A stretch of 64,000 bases of DNA from JAKALD01 sp963817785 (GCA_963817785.1 CAWFPL010000004.1:168389-232388); one strand, 5' to 3'; shown: positions 7,416-16,292, numbered from the stretch's first letter. Notes: generated from the letters alone by a model not told the origin. Program-made: numbers and translations.

Positions 7416-9838
7416 CACCGATCAGAGTGCGCCTCGCGGGCTTCAAGGGCATCCGCTCGGGATTCGGGCGCGAGGAGATCGTCCTCGATCTCGCTTCGCT
7501 CGCGGGCGAGGCTCAGCAAATCGCGATCGTGGGTCCGAACGGCGCAGGCAAGTCGACCTTGCTCGATAACCTCCACCCGTACCGGCTCATGCCCTCGCGC
7601 GCGGGGAAGAACAGCCCCGAAGCGTTTTCGTACTGGGATCACGTGCTCGCGCCGCAGGCGCTGAAGGAGCTCGACTGGAGGCACGGCGGGGCGCTGTACC
7701 GCAGCACCCTCGTGTTCAAGTCAAGCGGCAAGACCCGAAAAGCCGAAGCCTACTTGCACGTGCTGCGAGACGGGCAGTATCAGCCTGCGAGGCTGGCCGA
7801 TGGCACGGTCTCGGAGGGCAAGTCCGATTCCTACGATCGGCTCGTGGAAGCAATCCTTGGCAAGCCCGAGACCTTCTTCACTTCGGTTTTCGCGGCGCAG
7901 AACAGAAAGCTCATGTCGGCGTACACGGACGGCGAGATCAAAACGCTCCTTGCCGACCTGCTGGGGCTCGCGAAGCTCCGGGAGGTCGGCGCCAAGGCGC
8001 TCGAGGTGGCGAAGCTTCTCAGTGCAGGCCTCGACGCCATGCGCGGGGCGCTTGCTAAGCTCTCAGCGGCCGAACAGAGGGTGCCAGCGCTGAAGGCGGA
8101 TACCGCGCGTCTCGAGGCTCATGCCACGACGCAATCCGGCGAGCGCCGCCACGCGCAACATGCATTGGCCAAGGCGCAAACCGAACTCGCCGCGGCGAAG
8201 GCCGCGAGCGCTGCGGCCGTCGAGACCGAAAAGCGTCGCGCGGAGCTCTCACAGCGACTCCCCGCCGTGCGCAAGACAAGCGCCCAACGGCGCGCCCAGG
8301 TGCAGGCGGATATTCGCCGGGAAGGCGAGCGTCTTGCCGGATCCGCGGCCGAGCGCCAAAGGCAGGAGCGCGAGGCTGGAACTCGCATCGCGGCGCTCAA
8401 AGAGCTCGCCTCGAAGCGCCGCGCGGTGCTCTCCCGCGGAGATGAAATCCGGGCGGCCTCGGAACAGGCCCTACAGCTTGCGCTCGATGAGAAAACGCTC
8501 GCCGGAAGGCTCGCGCAGCTGCGTAAGCTCGAGGCCGAGGCGAACGCGCTGCGTTCCGAGCGCTCGCGTCAGGCCGGCGCCCTGCAGGGCACGGTAGAGC
8601 GGCACAAGGCCCACATGGCATTATGCGAGGGCCTCAAGAAGCGGGCGAGCCTGAGCGCGCAGGTGCCTTGCAACGGCACTGACCTGCAGCCGAGGTGCCG
8701 GCTTCTTGCCGAAGCGCTCGAGGCGAAGTCCTCGCTTGGCGCGAAGGAAGAAGAGCTCGGGATGCTCAAAGGACGCGAGAGCGCCGCCAGCACGCAGCTC
8801 GCGGAGCTGGATACGAAGATCACCGCGCTCACGGATACGGCCGAAGCGATCGCGCAGACCGAAGCGCGGATCGAACGGGTGCGCGCGCGCCTACGCGAGC
8901 AGCAGACTCTGGCTGCGTTGGCGGCTCAGCTTGCCGATGCGCAAGAAGCGATCAGCACGTTCGAGAAGCAAATTGCCGAGCTTGAGGCCGGCGTCACCGA
9001 GCGGGCCAAGAAGCACCTCATGCTCGCCGATGAGTCTACCAAGGCTCTCGCGAGCCTGCAGGAACGCCAGGACGCGATCGAGGAGGAGCTGCGGCAAACC
9101 GAAGAGCAGCTATCTGCCGACCTGGCGAAGCTGCCCGCGCCTTTTGACGAGGCGAAGCTTGCCTCGGCGCAGCTTGCCCTGGAGCGCGCGGAAAGGGACT
9201 TGGCGGGGATCGACCTTCGGATCGAGCAGACCAGAACCGCCCTCGCGGGTCTCAAGGCGAAGATCGAGGCGACCGAAGGCGAGATCACCGAGGGGCGGGT
9301 CGCAAAAGATAAGGCCGCACGGCTCGAAGCCGAGATCGCCTCGTGGACGGTGCTCGCCAAAGCGTTCAGCACGAACGGCATCGTGGCGCTCTCCATCGAT
9401 GACGCGGGTCCGGCGCTGGCGGGGCTGGTGAACGACCTGCTGCTTGCCTGCTTCGGCAGCCGGTTCAGCGTGTCGATCAAGACGCAGATCGAAACCGCCA
9501 AAGGCGAGCTGCGCGAGGGGTTCGACCTGCTCGTGCACGACGCCGATCGGGACGAGACCAAGCGCCTCGAGGAAATGTCGGGCGGCGAGCGCGTGTGGGT
9601 GAACGAGGCCCTCACGCGGGGGATCGCCCTTTACCTCGCCCGCGAGTCGGGCCAGGCCTACGAGACGCTCTTCTCCGACGAGGCCGATGGAGCGCTCGAC
9701 CCGGACAAGAAGCTGCAGTTCATGCGCATGAAGCGCGAGGTGCTGAAACTCGGGGGCTACGTCCGGGAATTCTTCGTGAGCCAAAGTCCGGAACTGTGGG
9801 CGATGGCCGATGCGAGGATCGAACTCGCGACGCTCTAA
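7412..9838 (+). CDS. SbcC/Rad50-like SMC ATPase
   Basis: 808 residues from a GTG start (AAGGAG eight bases upstream). Walker A GPNGAGKST is at 41-49; two long Ala/Glu/Lys/Arg-rich coiled-coil arms cover ~190-650; the ABC signature SGGER is at 723-727 and Walker B ends in D756-E757. The apex carries C420 and C429 eight residues apart instead of the Rad50 CxxC zinc hook, and the arms are shorter than in bacterial SbcC (about 1,050 residues). Expected to form a DNA-end-processing complex with the SbcD-like protein at 1317, although the genes are 4.8 kb apart. Such pairs serve replication or recombination in large phages and plasmids. Confidence 0.85.
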   Translation: MTPIRVRLAGFKGIRSGFGREEIVLDLASLAGEAQQIAIVGPNGAGKSTLLDNLHPYRLMPSRAGKNSPEAFSYWDHVLAPQALKELDWRHGGALYRSTLVFKSSGKTRKAEAYLHVLRDGQYQPARLADGTVSEGKSDSYDRLVEAILGKPETFFTSVFAAQNRKLMSAYTDGEIKTLLADLLGLAKLREVGAKALEVAKLLSAGLDAMRGALAKLSAAEQRVPALKADTARLEAHATTQSGERRHAQHALAKAQTELAAAKAASAAAVETEKRRAELSQRLPAVRKTSAQRRAQVQADIRREGERLAGSAAERQRQEREAGTRIAALKELASKRRAVLSRGDEIRAASEQALQLALDEKTLAGRLAQLRKLEAEANALRSERSRQAGALQGTVERHKAHMALCEGLKKRASLSAQVPCNGTDLQPRCRLLAEALEAKSSLGAKEEELGMLKGRESAASTQLAELDTKITALTDTAEAIAQTEARIERVRARLREQQTLAALAAQLADAQEAISTFEKQIAELEAGVTERAKKHLMLADESTKALASLQERQDAIEEELRQTEEQLSADLAKLPAPFDEAKLASAQLALERAERDLAGIDLRIEQTRTALAGLKAKIEATEGEITEGRVAKDKAARLEAEIASWTVLAKAFSTNGIVALSIDDAGPALAGLVNDLLLACFGSRFSVSIKTQIETAKGELREGFDLLVHDADRDETKRLEEMSGGERVWVNEALTRGIALYLARESGQAYETLFSDEADGALDPDKKLQFMRMKREVLKLGGYVREFFVSQSPELWAMADARIELATL

Positions 9839-9849
9839 GGCGCCGCACC

Positions 9850-9872
9850 CCCTCCGCCCCCAGGGCGGAGGG
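9850..9872 (+). terminator. strong GC stem-loop after the SbcC-like gene
   Basis: CCCTCCGCCC (9850-9859) pairs perfectly with GGGCGGAGGG (9863-9872). There is no U-run beyond CTTT, so it may protect the mRNA 3' end or act in attenuation rather than terminate. Confidence 0.5.
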
Positions 9873-9939
9873 CTTTGCAGGGCACCTTGCACGGGGAGCG
9901 CCCGGACAAGCCTAAGGGCTTGCATCAACTGAGACTGAG

Positions 9940-9981
9940 GCCGGATCACGTCCGGCATCGAACCGCGCGGCTCGGCCGCGC
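9940..9981 (+). repeat. double-hairpin intergenic motif, copy 5
   Basis: Stem GCCGGA/TCCGGC (9940-9956), core CATCGA (9956-9961), second stem GCGCGGC/GCCGCGC (9965-9981). Confidence 0.65.
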
Positions 9982-10077
9982 TCATCTGCGTCGGTGTCAC
10001 GGGTTTGCGTGGCGCTGTGCGAGCAGAGAATCTGCCGGCGATGATATGCGCCGTTTTCAACTGCTGAAGGAGAAACC

Positions 10078-10662
10078 ATGTCCAATATGGGCCGGGCAAG
10101 AGCCATCGCCCAGAGCGTGGCCGATCAGGAACGGGCGGCACAGACGATGGAAGCCGTCGCGAAGAGGAGGGAGGAGCGCTACGCGCTCGCCCCGAGCGGC
10201 GCGAGCATCCGCGGGACGTATGAACGCACCCCCGGACGTGCGGAGATCTCGGAGGGAAGCTTTCGCCGCAACGCGGACGGTACGCTCGATTTCGAGCATG
10301 CCGGGGGCACCGAGGTCTTCTGGGACAGCCAGGAGACGCTCAAGCACGGCGCAAGCGGCGATCGATTGTATCTCGACGAGGAAGGCGAGATCTGGCGCGA
10401 ATCGCACCTCCATCTCGTCGAGGGCAACGGAAACCTTGCGCCGGGCGAGATCAAGCGCGAGGGCGCGGCATACGAGCCCACGGCTATCGATCTGGAGGAG
10501 CGCGAGCTTGCGACAGTGCTTGCGGCGCTGCGCTACTGGCAGCGCAATCTGGAACAGGGCAATTGCGGGGAAGACGACGAGTTTGCCCCCATTGCGGGTG
10601 AGGATCCGCTCTCCGCGGGAGAACTCGACGCGCTGTGCGAGCGGCTGAATTGCGGGACCTAG
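10078..10662 (+). CDS. hypothetical protein, 194 residues
   Basis: The ATG follows AAGGAGAAACC. A helical basic N-terminus (1-45) precedes a beta-rich middle (FRRNADGTLDFEHAGGTEVF) and a C-terminal helical segment (ELATVLAALRYWQRNLEQ, then PLSAGELDALCERLN) of a kind often seen at the ends of small plasmid/ICE proteins. No catalytic motif. It starts the gene run after copy 5 of the intergenic motif. Confidence 0.6.
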   Translation: MSNMGRARAIAQSVADQERAAQTMEAVAKRREERYALAPSGASIRGTYERTPGRAEISEGSFRRNADGTLDFEHAGGTEVFWDSQETLKHGASGDRLYLDEEGEIWRESHLHLVEGNGNLAPGEIKREGAAYEPTAIDLEERELATVLAALRYWQRNLEQGNCGEDDEFAPIAGEDPLSAGELDALCERLNCGT

Positions 10663-10663
10663 C

Positions 10664-10885
10664 GTGAACATGTGCAGACTCTGCGGCGAAAGCGAACCGG
10701 ATGGCGAGCGCTTCGTCAAGTACGGCGTGCGCCACTACGCGCATCCGCAATGCGCGTTCAAGGCGTGGGGCGCGGCGTTTCTCGATCGCCTCACGCCATT
10801 TCAGATCGGGAGGCTACCTTACGGGCCTCTTAAGCGGGCAGGGCTTCTGGAGGAAGCCGAGCGCCGCGTCAAGGCGCAAAGGTGA
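10664..10885 (+). CDS. small zinc-binding protein
   Basis: 73 residues, GTG start one base after the preceding stop. CRLCGE at the N-terminus followed by HYAHPQC gives a likely Cys2-His-Cys zinc site, then a helical basic tail. No family assigned; it may bind nucleic acid. The short spacing implies coupled translation. Confidence 0.6.
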   Translation: MNMCRLCGESEPDGERFVKYGVRHYAHPQCAFKAWGAAFLDRLTPFQIGRLPYGPLKRAGLLEEAERRVKAQR

Positions 10886-10896
10886 CCGGAGGGGAC

Positions 10897-11121
10897 ATGG
10901 CTGTTATCAGTTCCCACACGATCCAAACCGAGCCGCGCGGATTCGCGCGGTGCACCTGGCCGGCAGTCTCGCGCGGGCAGGCGAAAGCCGCCGCAAGAGC
11001 GCTCTCGGAGCAGGCCCAGAGCGTGCCCCAATATCCCAATGCGTTCTGGGTGCTCGAAGGCGAAAGGCCGATCTGCAAGTTCTACCGCGGACGGCACTAT
11101 GCGCCCGAGGGCACCATCTGA
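10897..11121 (+). CDS. hypothetical protein, 74 residues
   Basis: ATG 10897 is chosen because GGAGGGG precedes it by a few bases; an in-frame GTG at 10882 overlaps the preceding stop and is the alternative. The product is soluble, with a central helix rich in Ala and Lys and a C-terminal strand region (ICKFYRGRHYAPEG). Function unknown. Confidence 0.55.
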   Translation: MAVISSHTIQTEPRGFARCTWPAVSRGQAKAAARALSEQAQSVPQYPNAFWVLEGERPICKFYRGRHYAPEGTI

Positions 11122-11128
11122 GGAGCCA

Positions 11129-11587
11129 ATGAGCACAAAGATCACGCTCACCTACTGCGGCATGGAAGGCTGCGGCCGCACGGCGAAGGAAGCCAAGGAG
11201 GAGGCCGCGCGCAGAATCGAGGCGGCGCTTGGCGGGGACTACACCCGCGCGGTGCTTGCCCACGGCGATTACATCGCCGTCATCGAGCGAGAGCCCCGCA
11301 GCGAGTGGGGCTACCGCCTATACCGCCTGATCGGACGCAGCTCGCGGGGGCAGATCCAGCACTTTGGGATGCCGGGCATCGACGAAAAATGGGAGGCTTT
11401 GTTCAGCGCGGCGAAGGACCTTGCGCAGAACGCCGGGCACTACCTGGGGCTCGAAGAGATCCTCAGCGAGGCCGAACGCCCTGAGCTGGAGGGCTATTTC
11501 GCCTTCCAGCAGTCCTACGCCAGGGAGCGCGCGAGCAAGAAGCACGAGGACGCGTACCGCATCGCCTGCGAGCCGACGCGCCACTAG
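11129..11587 (+). CDS. hypothetical protein, 152 residues
   Basis: The ATG follows GAGGAGCC. An opening strand MSTKITLTYCGMEGCGRT is followed by helix and strand segments with many charged residues. No membrane segment or catalytic motif. It ends immediately before the 14-bp perfect stem-loop that separates it from the GHKL gene. Confidence 0.55.
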   Translation: MSTKITLTYCGMEGCGRTAKEAKEEAARRIEAALGGDYTRAVLAHGDYIAVIEREPRSEWGYRLYRLIGRSSRGQIQHFGMPGIDEKWEALFSAAKDLAQNAGHYLGLEEILSEAERPELEGYFAFQQSYARERASKKHEDAYRIACEPTRH

Positions 11588-11595
11588 AGCCGCTT

Positions 11596-11633
11596 GCGAG
11601 CCGGCTGCGCGGTCATCCCCGCAGCCGGCTCGC
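11596..11633 (+). terminator. 14-bp perfect stem-loop
   Basis: GCGAGCCGGCTGCG (11596-11609) pairs without mismatch with CGCAGCCGGCTCGC (11620-11633) around a ten-base loop. There is no U-run, so Rho-independent termination is doubtful; an mRNA-stabilising or attenuating stem upstream of the GHKL gene is equally likely. Confidence 0.55.
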
Positions 11634-11664
11634 AGTTCGGCGAATCAACTGGGAATAAGGAATC

Positions 11665-13422
11665 ATGCCAGAGAAAAGGAAATTCACCGTCCATCCGGAC
11701 ATCATCTTCAACCTGATCCAGGCACAGGCGGGCACGCTCGGCAAAGCGGTATTGGAGTGCATCATGAACTCCATCGACGCGGGGGCCACGCACTGCGACA
11801 TCGAGCTCGAGAGCGAGCGGCTGCGCATCACCGATGACGGCCAGGGTTTTCGCTCGCGCAAGGAAATCGAGGATTGGTTCGAGGTATTCGGATTCCCGCA
11901 CGAGATTGGCGAGGCCCATCGCCGCGTGTACGGCCAGTTCGGTATCGGCCGCGCGCAGCTGTGGAGCTTCGCCTCAACCATGTGGGACACCAACACCTTT
12001 CGCATGGATGTGGACATCAAGCGCAGGGGCCTCGACTATCACCTCGAGGAGGATCGCTCCCCGGCCGTAAAGGGTGTGCGGATCGAAGGGCGCTTCTACG
12101 AGCGCCTGCGTCCGAGCGAGCTGATGGAGCTCGAAAAGGAGCTCTCGGAACTTGCCTACTACGCCCAAATCCCCGTGAGCTTTAACGGCAAGGCGATCAA
12201 CCACGACCCGAGAGGGGAGAAGTGGGACTTCACCACCGAGGACGCCTGGATCCGGGTGAAGGACTCGGGCGAGTTGAAGGTCTACAACCTCGGGGTGCTG
12301 GTGCGCCGTTACCCGGGCTATAGCACGGGATGCGGCGGCGTGGTGGTCACCAAGCCTGAGGTGCGCTTGAAGCTCAACATGGCGCGCAACGACATTCTCG
12401 TGTCCGAGTGCGGCGTCTGGAAGCGCATCAAGCTGTTCCTGCAGAAGAAGTCCGACGAGCGCATGCGAGAAAAGCAAACGCGGCTGAGCGATGCCGAGCT
12501 GGAGAACGCGGCTAAACGGCTTCTCGCCGGCGAGCTCACGACCCGTGAGGTCGAAAAGATCCGCCTCCTCACCGACATCAACGGACGGGGCTACACGCTC
12601 GAACAGTTCCTGCGGCGCCCGGAACCGGTCGCCACGGCGGGGCGCGGATCGCGGATCGCCGAACGCGTGCACCAGGCCCGAGCGGCGTTCGTGCTCGCGC
12701 CGGTGACGCTTGAGCGCTTCGAGGCCGAGACGCCTTCGCGTCTGAAAGCTAAGCTGCTTCGCGTCCTCAAGCGCGACCGTGAGGGGTTCGAAAGGCAGCT
12801 CCAGGACCGGGTGTTCGTCGATGACATGGCTGAAGTTGCCCACGTGTTCAAGGATGGCCACGACGTCATCCCAGAGAGTCAGTGGACGAAGGAGGAGCGT
12901 GCGGCGCTGCAGGCGTTGTCGATGCACCAGTACCGGCTTGTCGCGGCAATGATCGCGGCCGGGAGCCTCCAGGAGCACGCCAGAGCGCGCACGCTGCGGC
13001 TTGGCGTCTCGGACACCGCTGAGATGTGGACCGACGGCCGATGCTTCGTCTGGGTCGAGCGGGACACGCTCAAGGTCATGAAACAGGGCATATCCGGGGT
13101 GCAGGCGATCGTCAACGTCCTCGCGCACGAGTACTTGCACGACCAGGCCGACATGGGCTCGCACCAGCACGATACGGAATTTCTCGAGCGCTATCACGAG
13201 CTCACCTGCAGCCGCGAGCACGGCATGCTTGGGGAGGTCGTGCCGTGCGTGTTTCGGAGCTACGTGGCGAAGTTGCACGCGCTTGGCTGCCCGCTTAACG
13301 GGCATATTCTGCGCGAGCTGGACGATGCCGCGGCCGTGCACACCGAGGAGCCTGCGCACAGCAGGCAGCCCGAGCAACGCTCGGCCAAGCCAACTTCCCG
13401 TCAGATCGAATTGATGGGCTAG
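11665..13422 (+). CDS. GHKL ATPase fused to an HExxH zinc-peptidase-like domain
   Basis: 585 residues; the ATG follows AAGGAATC. The N-terminal ~210 residues have the GHKL (Hsp90/MutL/histidine-kinase) nucleotide site: ECIMNSIDAGA at 31-41 (N35), ITDDGQGF at 55-62 and GQFGIGRAQLW at 90-100. A transducer-like region follows. Near the C-terminus HEYLH (488-492) with H500/H502 and TEF gives the HExxH...H...F layout of SprT/YgjP-like zincins. An ATP-gated clamp joined to a protease is an unusual domain pairing. Two genes in this block (this one and 19301) carry HExxH next to an ATPase. Possible role: ATP-dependent removal of proteins from DNA, or defence; this is inference only. Confidence 0.75.
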   Translation: MPEKRKFTVHPDIIFNLIQAQAGTLGKAVLECIMNSIDAGATHCDIELESERLRITDDGQGFRSRKEIEDWFEVFGFPHEIGEAHRRVYGQFGIGRAQLWSFASTMWDTNTFRMDVDIKRRGLDYHLEEDRSPAVKGVRIEGRFYERLRPSELMELEKELSELAYYAQIPVSFNGKAINHDPRGEKWDFTTEDAWIRVKDSGELKVYNLGVLVRRYPGYSTGCGGVVVTKPEVRLKLNMARNDILVSECGVWKRIKLFLQKKSDERMREKQTRLSDAELENAAKRLLAGELTTREVEKIRLLTDINGRGYTLEQFLRRPEPVATAGRGSRIAERVHQARAAFVLAPVTLERFEAETPSRLKAKLLRVLKRDREGFERQLQDRVFVDDMAEVAHVFKDGHDVIPESQWTKEERAALQALSMHQYRLVAAMIAAGSLQEHARARTLRLGVSDTAEMWTDGRCFVWVERDTLKVMKQGISGVQAIVNVLAHEYLHDQADMGSHQHDTEFLERYHELTCSREHGMLGEVVPCVFRSYVAKLHALGCPLNGHILRELDDAAAVHTEEPAHSRQPEQRSAKPTSRQIELMG

Positions 13423-13464
13423 GAAGGATTCCCCCGCGGTATTCGCGGGGCTTTCCCGGGCGCC

Positions 13465-13740
13465 TTGCGAGGAGTAGGGCGGCCGGCATCTGCGGCGCTC
13501 AAGGCGTTCGTCGCAACCCTTGTCGAACGCGCGCAGGCCATCCGCAGCTCGGATCCGCGCGCACGGCCGGCTCCGAGCGTGGACAACATGCTCATGGTCA
13601 CCAACGATGGCCGCAAGGCGGCGCTCGAGACCAGGGCGCGGAAATCGCCGCGGAAGCGCTCTAAGTGGAACCGGCGGGGAGGGCAATCCTTCCCGCCGTT
13701 TTTTTTGCCCACCGCCGGTTGTTTCCGAGTACTGCGTTGA
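13465..13740 (+). pseudogene. possible helicase fragment
   Basis: A ~75-residue protein-like stretch with no normal start (TTG 13465, no RBS). It contains PSVDNMLMVTNDGRKAAL, a segment I associate with the large SNF2-type helicase/methyltransferase proteins of plasmids and ICEs. The rest of such a gene is absent. The frame runs into the terminator at 13672. Best read as a leftover of a larger gene. Confidence 0.3.
13672..13706 (+). terminator. Rho-independent terminator
   Basis: Stem CGGCGGG (13672-13678) with CCCGCCG (13692-13698), followed by eight T residues (13699-13706). It ends the transcript carrying the GHKL gene. Confidence 0.75.
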
Positions 13741-14087
13741 GTTCGCAGCCGTTCAGGGCGCTGGACGAGTGGCCTGGCGCTACAGTGACTTCCACGCGCA
13801 CGGCCTGCGAGCCGCGCGCGGCGTAGGAATCCTTTCTCACGCAGCCGGGCGCTCCCGGTACCGACCCAACGGAGAGCGTCTCCGGTTACCTGAGTTGCGC
13901 GCGCGAACCTCGAGCGCCTCACGCGGAAAGCGAATGCGCTTCACGCGAAGCGAATCAATGCAACCGGCTGCAGTTAAGTGTTCCCCCGGCACTCAATTTG
14001 TCCGGGATTGCCTCGCGCAAGCTCTGCGGGGGTGCCTGATGCCTGCCGCAGGGCACGCGCATGTGAACCAAACAAGGAGAAATCCAG
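13707..14087 (+). other. intergenic region upstream of the clamp gene
   Basis: No gene is supported. It carries copy 6 of the double-hairpin motif and several short inverted repeats (for example CGCTTCACGCGAAGCG near 13937), and ends with AAGGAGAA before ATG 14088. It should contain the promoter for the clamp-SSB operon, since a terminator precedes it. Confidence 0.45.
13845..13884 (+). repeat. double-hairpin intergenic motif, copy 6
   Basis: Stem CCGGG/CCCGG (13845-13858), core TACCGA (13859-13864, one mismatch to TATCGA), second stem CGGAGA/TCTCCG (13870-13884). Confidence 0.5.
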
Positions 14088-15164
14088 ATGTTGTTCATCG
14101 AAGCGCTTCGAGCGCTTCCGCAGGAGGCGCGGTACGTGCGCGTCGACGTGGCCGATGGAATGGCGCGTCTGACGGCCTCGCTTCCGGAAGGCCAGATCAG
14201 CGCCCAGTTCGAGGGCGAGGAGCCGGAGGGCTCGTACGCCGTCGACGGCAAGGTCGTGCGCCTTGCGCGGGCGCTTGCGCCCGAGGCGAGCGCGAAGCGC
14301 CGCGGCGAGCGGCTGCGGCTCGAAGCCGCGGGCGGCTCTTACGCCTTCAGCACGCTTGCCGCAGATACCGTCCCGGTGCTCGCCGAGCCGGAACGCTGGG
14401 ACCCTGTCGCGGTCGATCCCGCCAAGTTTCGCCAGGCGCTTACATACGTCGGGGAGGCGGCGGCCACTCAGGATCTGCGCTACTACCTGAACGCAGTGTT
14501 CGTGCGGTTCGACACAGACCGCTACGAGGCGGTGGCCTCGAACGGACACGTCGCTGCGATTGCCGCAGGCGACGGTGCCCATTGCTCGGGCAAGGCCCAG
14601 ATCATCCTGCCGCGCAAATGCGTTGCCGAGATCGTGCGGCTCCTCGACGAGGGCGCCAAAGTCGAATTCGGGCGCAAATCCTCACGCGACACGATGCTTC
14701 GGGTGTCCTCGCGCGGACTCGCCTACCTCGGGCTCGGGTTCGATGCCGTCTATCCGGACTACGCGAGGATTTTCGAGGGCAACCAGCCCTCCTCGAGCGC
14801 AAGCTTCGAGGCGAACGCGTTCGCCGCGGCCCTCACGCGGCTGCAGTTCACCGCGGACGCCAAAACACCGGTCCTACGGCTCGCCTTCGAAAGCGCAAGT
14901 CTCAGGATGACTTGCGCGGACGACGCCGGGAAGGACGGCGCCGAGACCCTCGCCGCGGTGCAGAGCTCATTCGATGGGCAGTTCGAGTGCGGCTTGAATC
15001 CGCACTATGGCGCCGCGGCGGTCGCCGCGGCGCTTGAATGCGCGAAGAACGTGTCGCTCGGTTGGGTGAGCGCCGAAAAGGCGATCACCATCAGCCCGGT
15101 GATGGCCGAGGGTGCCGCCGCTTCCGAGATCCGGAAGTGGATCGTGGCGCCCCTACGCACATGA
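14088..15164 (+). CDS. DNA polymerase sliding-clamp (beta-clamp) homologue
   Basis: 358 residues; ATG after AAGGAGAA. The length and pattern match DnaN-type clamps (about 366 residues, three repeated domains). YYLNAVFVRF then VASNGHVAA matches the conserved clamp segment usually written LNGxxxE...ATDGHRLA, and a VYPDYARIF segment matches the domain-junction PDYxRVxP. It is clearly divergent from chromosomal DnaN. Clamps tether polymerase to DNA, so an element-encoded one points to autonomous or self-directed replication. The stop overlaps the next ATG (ATGA at 15161). Confidence 0.75.
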   Translation: MLFIEALRALPQEARYVRVDVADGMARLTASLPEGQISAQFEGEEPEGSYAVDGKVVRLARALAPEASAKRRGERLRLEAAGGSYAFSTLAADTVPVLAEPERWDPVAVDPAKFRQALTYVGEAAATQDLRYYLNAVFVRFDTDRYEAVASNGHVAAIAAGDGAHCSGKAQIILPRKCVAEIVRLLDEGAKVEFGRKSSRDTMLRVSSRGLAYLGLGFDAVYPDYARIFEGNQPSSSASFEANAFAAALTRLQFTADAKTPVLRLAFESASLRMTCADDAGKDGAETLAAVQSSFDGQFECGLNPHYGAAAVAAALECAKNVSLGWVSAEKAITISPVMAEGAAASEIRKWIVAPLRT

Positions 15165-15604
15165 GAGCCCAGTCAAGGCTCAAGCAGTTTAACCTCGTCA
15201 CGGGCGCGCTCGATGAGCCCGCGCACGCTCCGCGCTACAGCCTGGATGCGAAGCTCGATGAGGTGCTCCCCGGTGATCCGCATTCCTGGCCGCGGGCCGA
15301 GCTCGATCTCTTCACCGAGAAAGTCGTGCATCTCCTCGTGGAAGACATGCTCGAGACGTTCGACTCGCACCACGCGCGCGACGCGCGCGGCGAGCTCGTC
15401 TTCGCCGACGAGGATGACCGCCGGGATTTCACCGCGCTCCTCGGTTGGGTGTGCGGGTACTGGCGCGGAGCGGTGCCCTTTGAGTTCGCGATGAAGCTCT
15501 TCGGCTTCAACCCGCGCGCGGTGCGGGAGGCCGTGATCGAGGCCTATGGCGAGGACCTGCACCTTGCGCGGGAAGTGCTCGCGGCGCGCTGCGGGCTACA
15601 CTGA
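15161..15604 (+). CDS. hypothetical protein coupled to the clamp gene
   Basis: 147 residues; the ATG lies within the clamp stop (ATGA). An acidic helical protein with a GYWRGAVPFEFAMKLFGF segment. There is no metal or nucleotide motif. The strict coupling suggests a role with the clamp, for instance a polymerase or loader adaptor, but no family is recognised. Confidence 0.6.
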   Translation: MRAQSRLKQFNLVTGALDEPAHAPRYSLDAKLDEVLPGDPHSWPRAELDLFTEKVVHLLVEDMLETFDSHHARDARGELVFADEDDRRDFTALLGWVCGYWRGAVPFEFAMKLFGFNPRAVREAVIEAYGEDLHLAREVLAARCGLH

Positions 15605-15617
15605 GCGGGAGAGATCC

Positions 15618-16292
15618 ATGCTGGGTGAACTTCTAATGGGCCTCGTGAACCTCATCGTGTACCTCGTCACGACCATCGTAACGGTCGTAGTCCTGCTCTG
15701 TTGGGACGGAATCCGCGCCATGGTTCGCGTGTTCACGCGCGCCTTCGGGGTCACGAGCCACGGCACGCGCGGGGCGGCGCCGAACGCTCGCGCCCAACCG
15801 GGGAACGGGGCAGCGCCCCCACCGGGTGCTGCCCCGGCCACTGGGCGGAAATCCGCGGCCCCGGGCGGCCAGCCCGAGGTCGAGGCGCTGGCGTTTTTCA
15901 CCGCCACGCAGGCAAGCGAGCAGCCGGACGATCCGATCCCGGCCGCGGAGCAAGCGCCGCCTGCGGAAGCGCCGGTCCGCCCGAGGAGGGTGCACCGGCC
16001 GCGGCACGAGGAACGGTGGATCGGCACGCTTGTCGAGCACGGCGTGGGGGAGTTTACCGACCGCGCGAGCGGGCGCAAGTACTCCTCCTACTACGTGCGC
16101 CTCGAGGCGGACGCGGGGGATGTCATCACCCGGCGGGGCGTCGAGCTCGAGCAGGCGATTCAGTTTGCCGGCGCAAACCGAGGCGACCGAATCGAGCTGC
16201 TCTTTCTCGGGCGCGAACCCGTCGAAGTGCAAGACAGCGACCCCGAACGGCGCAAGTGGCGAAACCGCTGGCGCATTCACGTGATCAAATGA
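15618..16292 (+). CDS. membrane-anchored protein with LPD7-like C-terminal domain
   Basis: 224 residues from ATG 15618 (GAGAGATCC upstream). Residues ~5-30 form a hydrophobic helix (LVNLIVYLVTTIVTVVVLLC); a proline/alanine-rich linker runs to ~145; a compact C-terminal domain follows with SYYVRLEADAGDVITRRGVE and a GDRIELLFLGREPVEV stretch. That pattern resembles the domain found at the ends of ICE/plasmid relaxases and primases (LPD7-type), here tethered to the membrane. The SSB gene begins ten bases downstream, so it sits in the replication operon. Confidence 0.55.
   Translation: MLGELLMGLVNLIVYLVTTIVTVVVLLCWDGIRAMVRVFTRAFGVTSHGTRGAAPNARAQPGNGAAPPPGAAPATGRKSAAPGGQPEVEALAFFTATQASEQPDDPIPAAEQAPPAEAPVRPRRVHRPRHEERWIGTLVEHGVGEFTDRASGRKYSSYYVRLEADAGDVITRRGVELEQAIQFAGANRGDRIELLFLGREPVEVQDSDPERRKWRNRWRIHVIK

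Noticed and set aside
11974..13686. Minus-strand frame of 570 codons
   Set aside because: Antisense to the GHKL/HExxH gene and without motifs; a codon-bias shadow.
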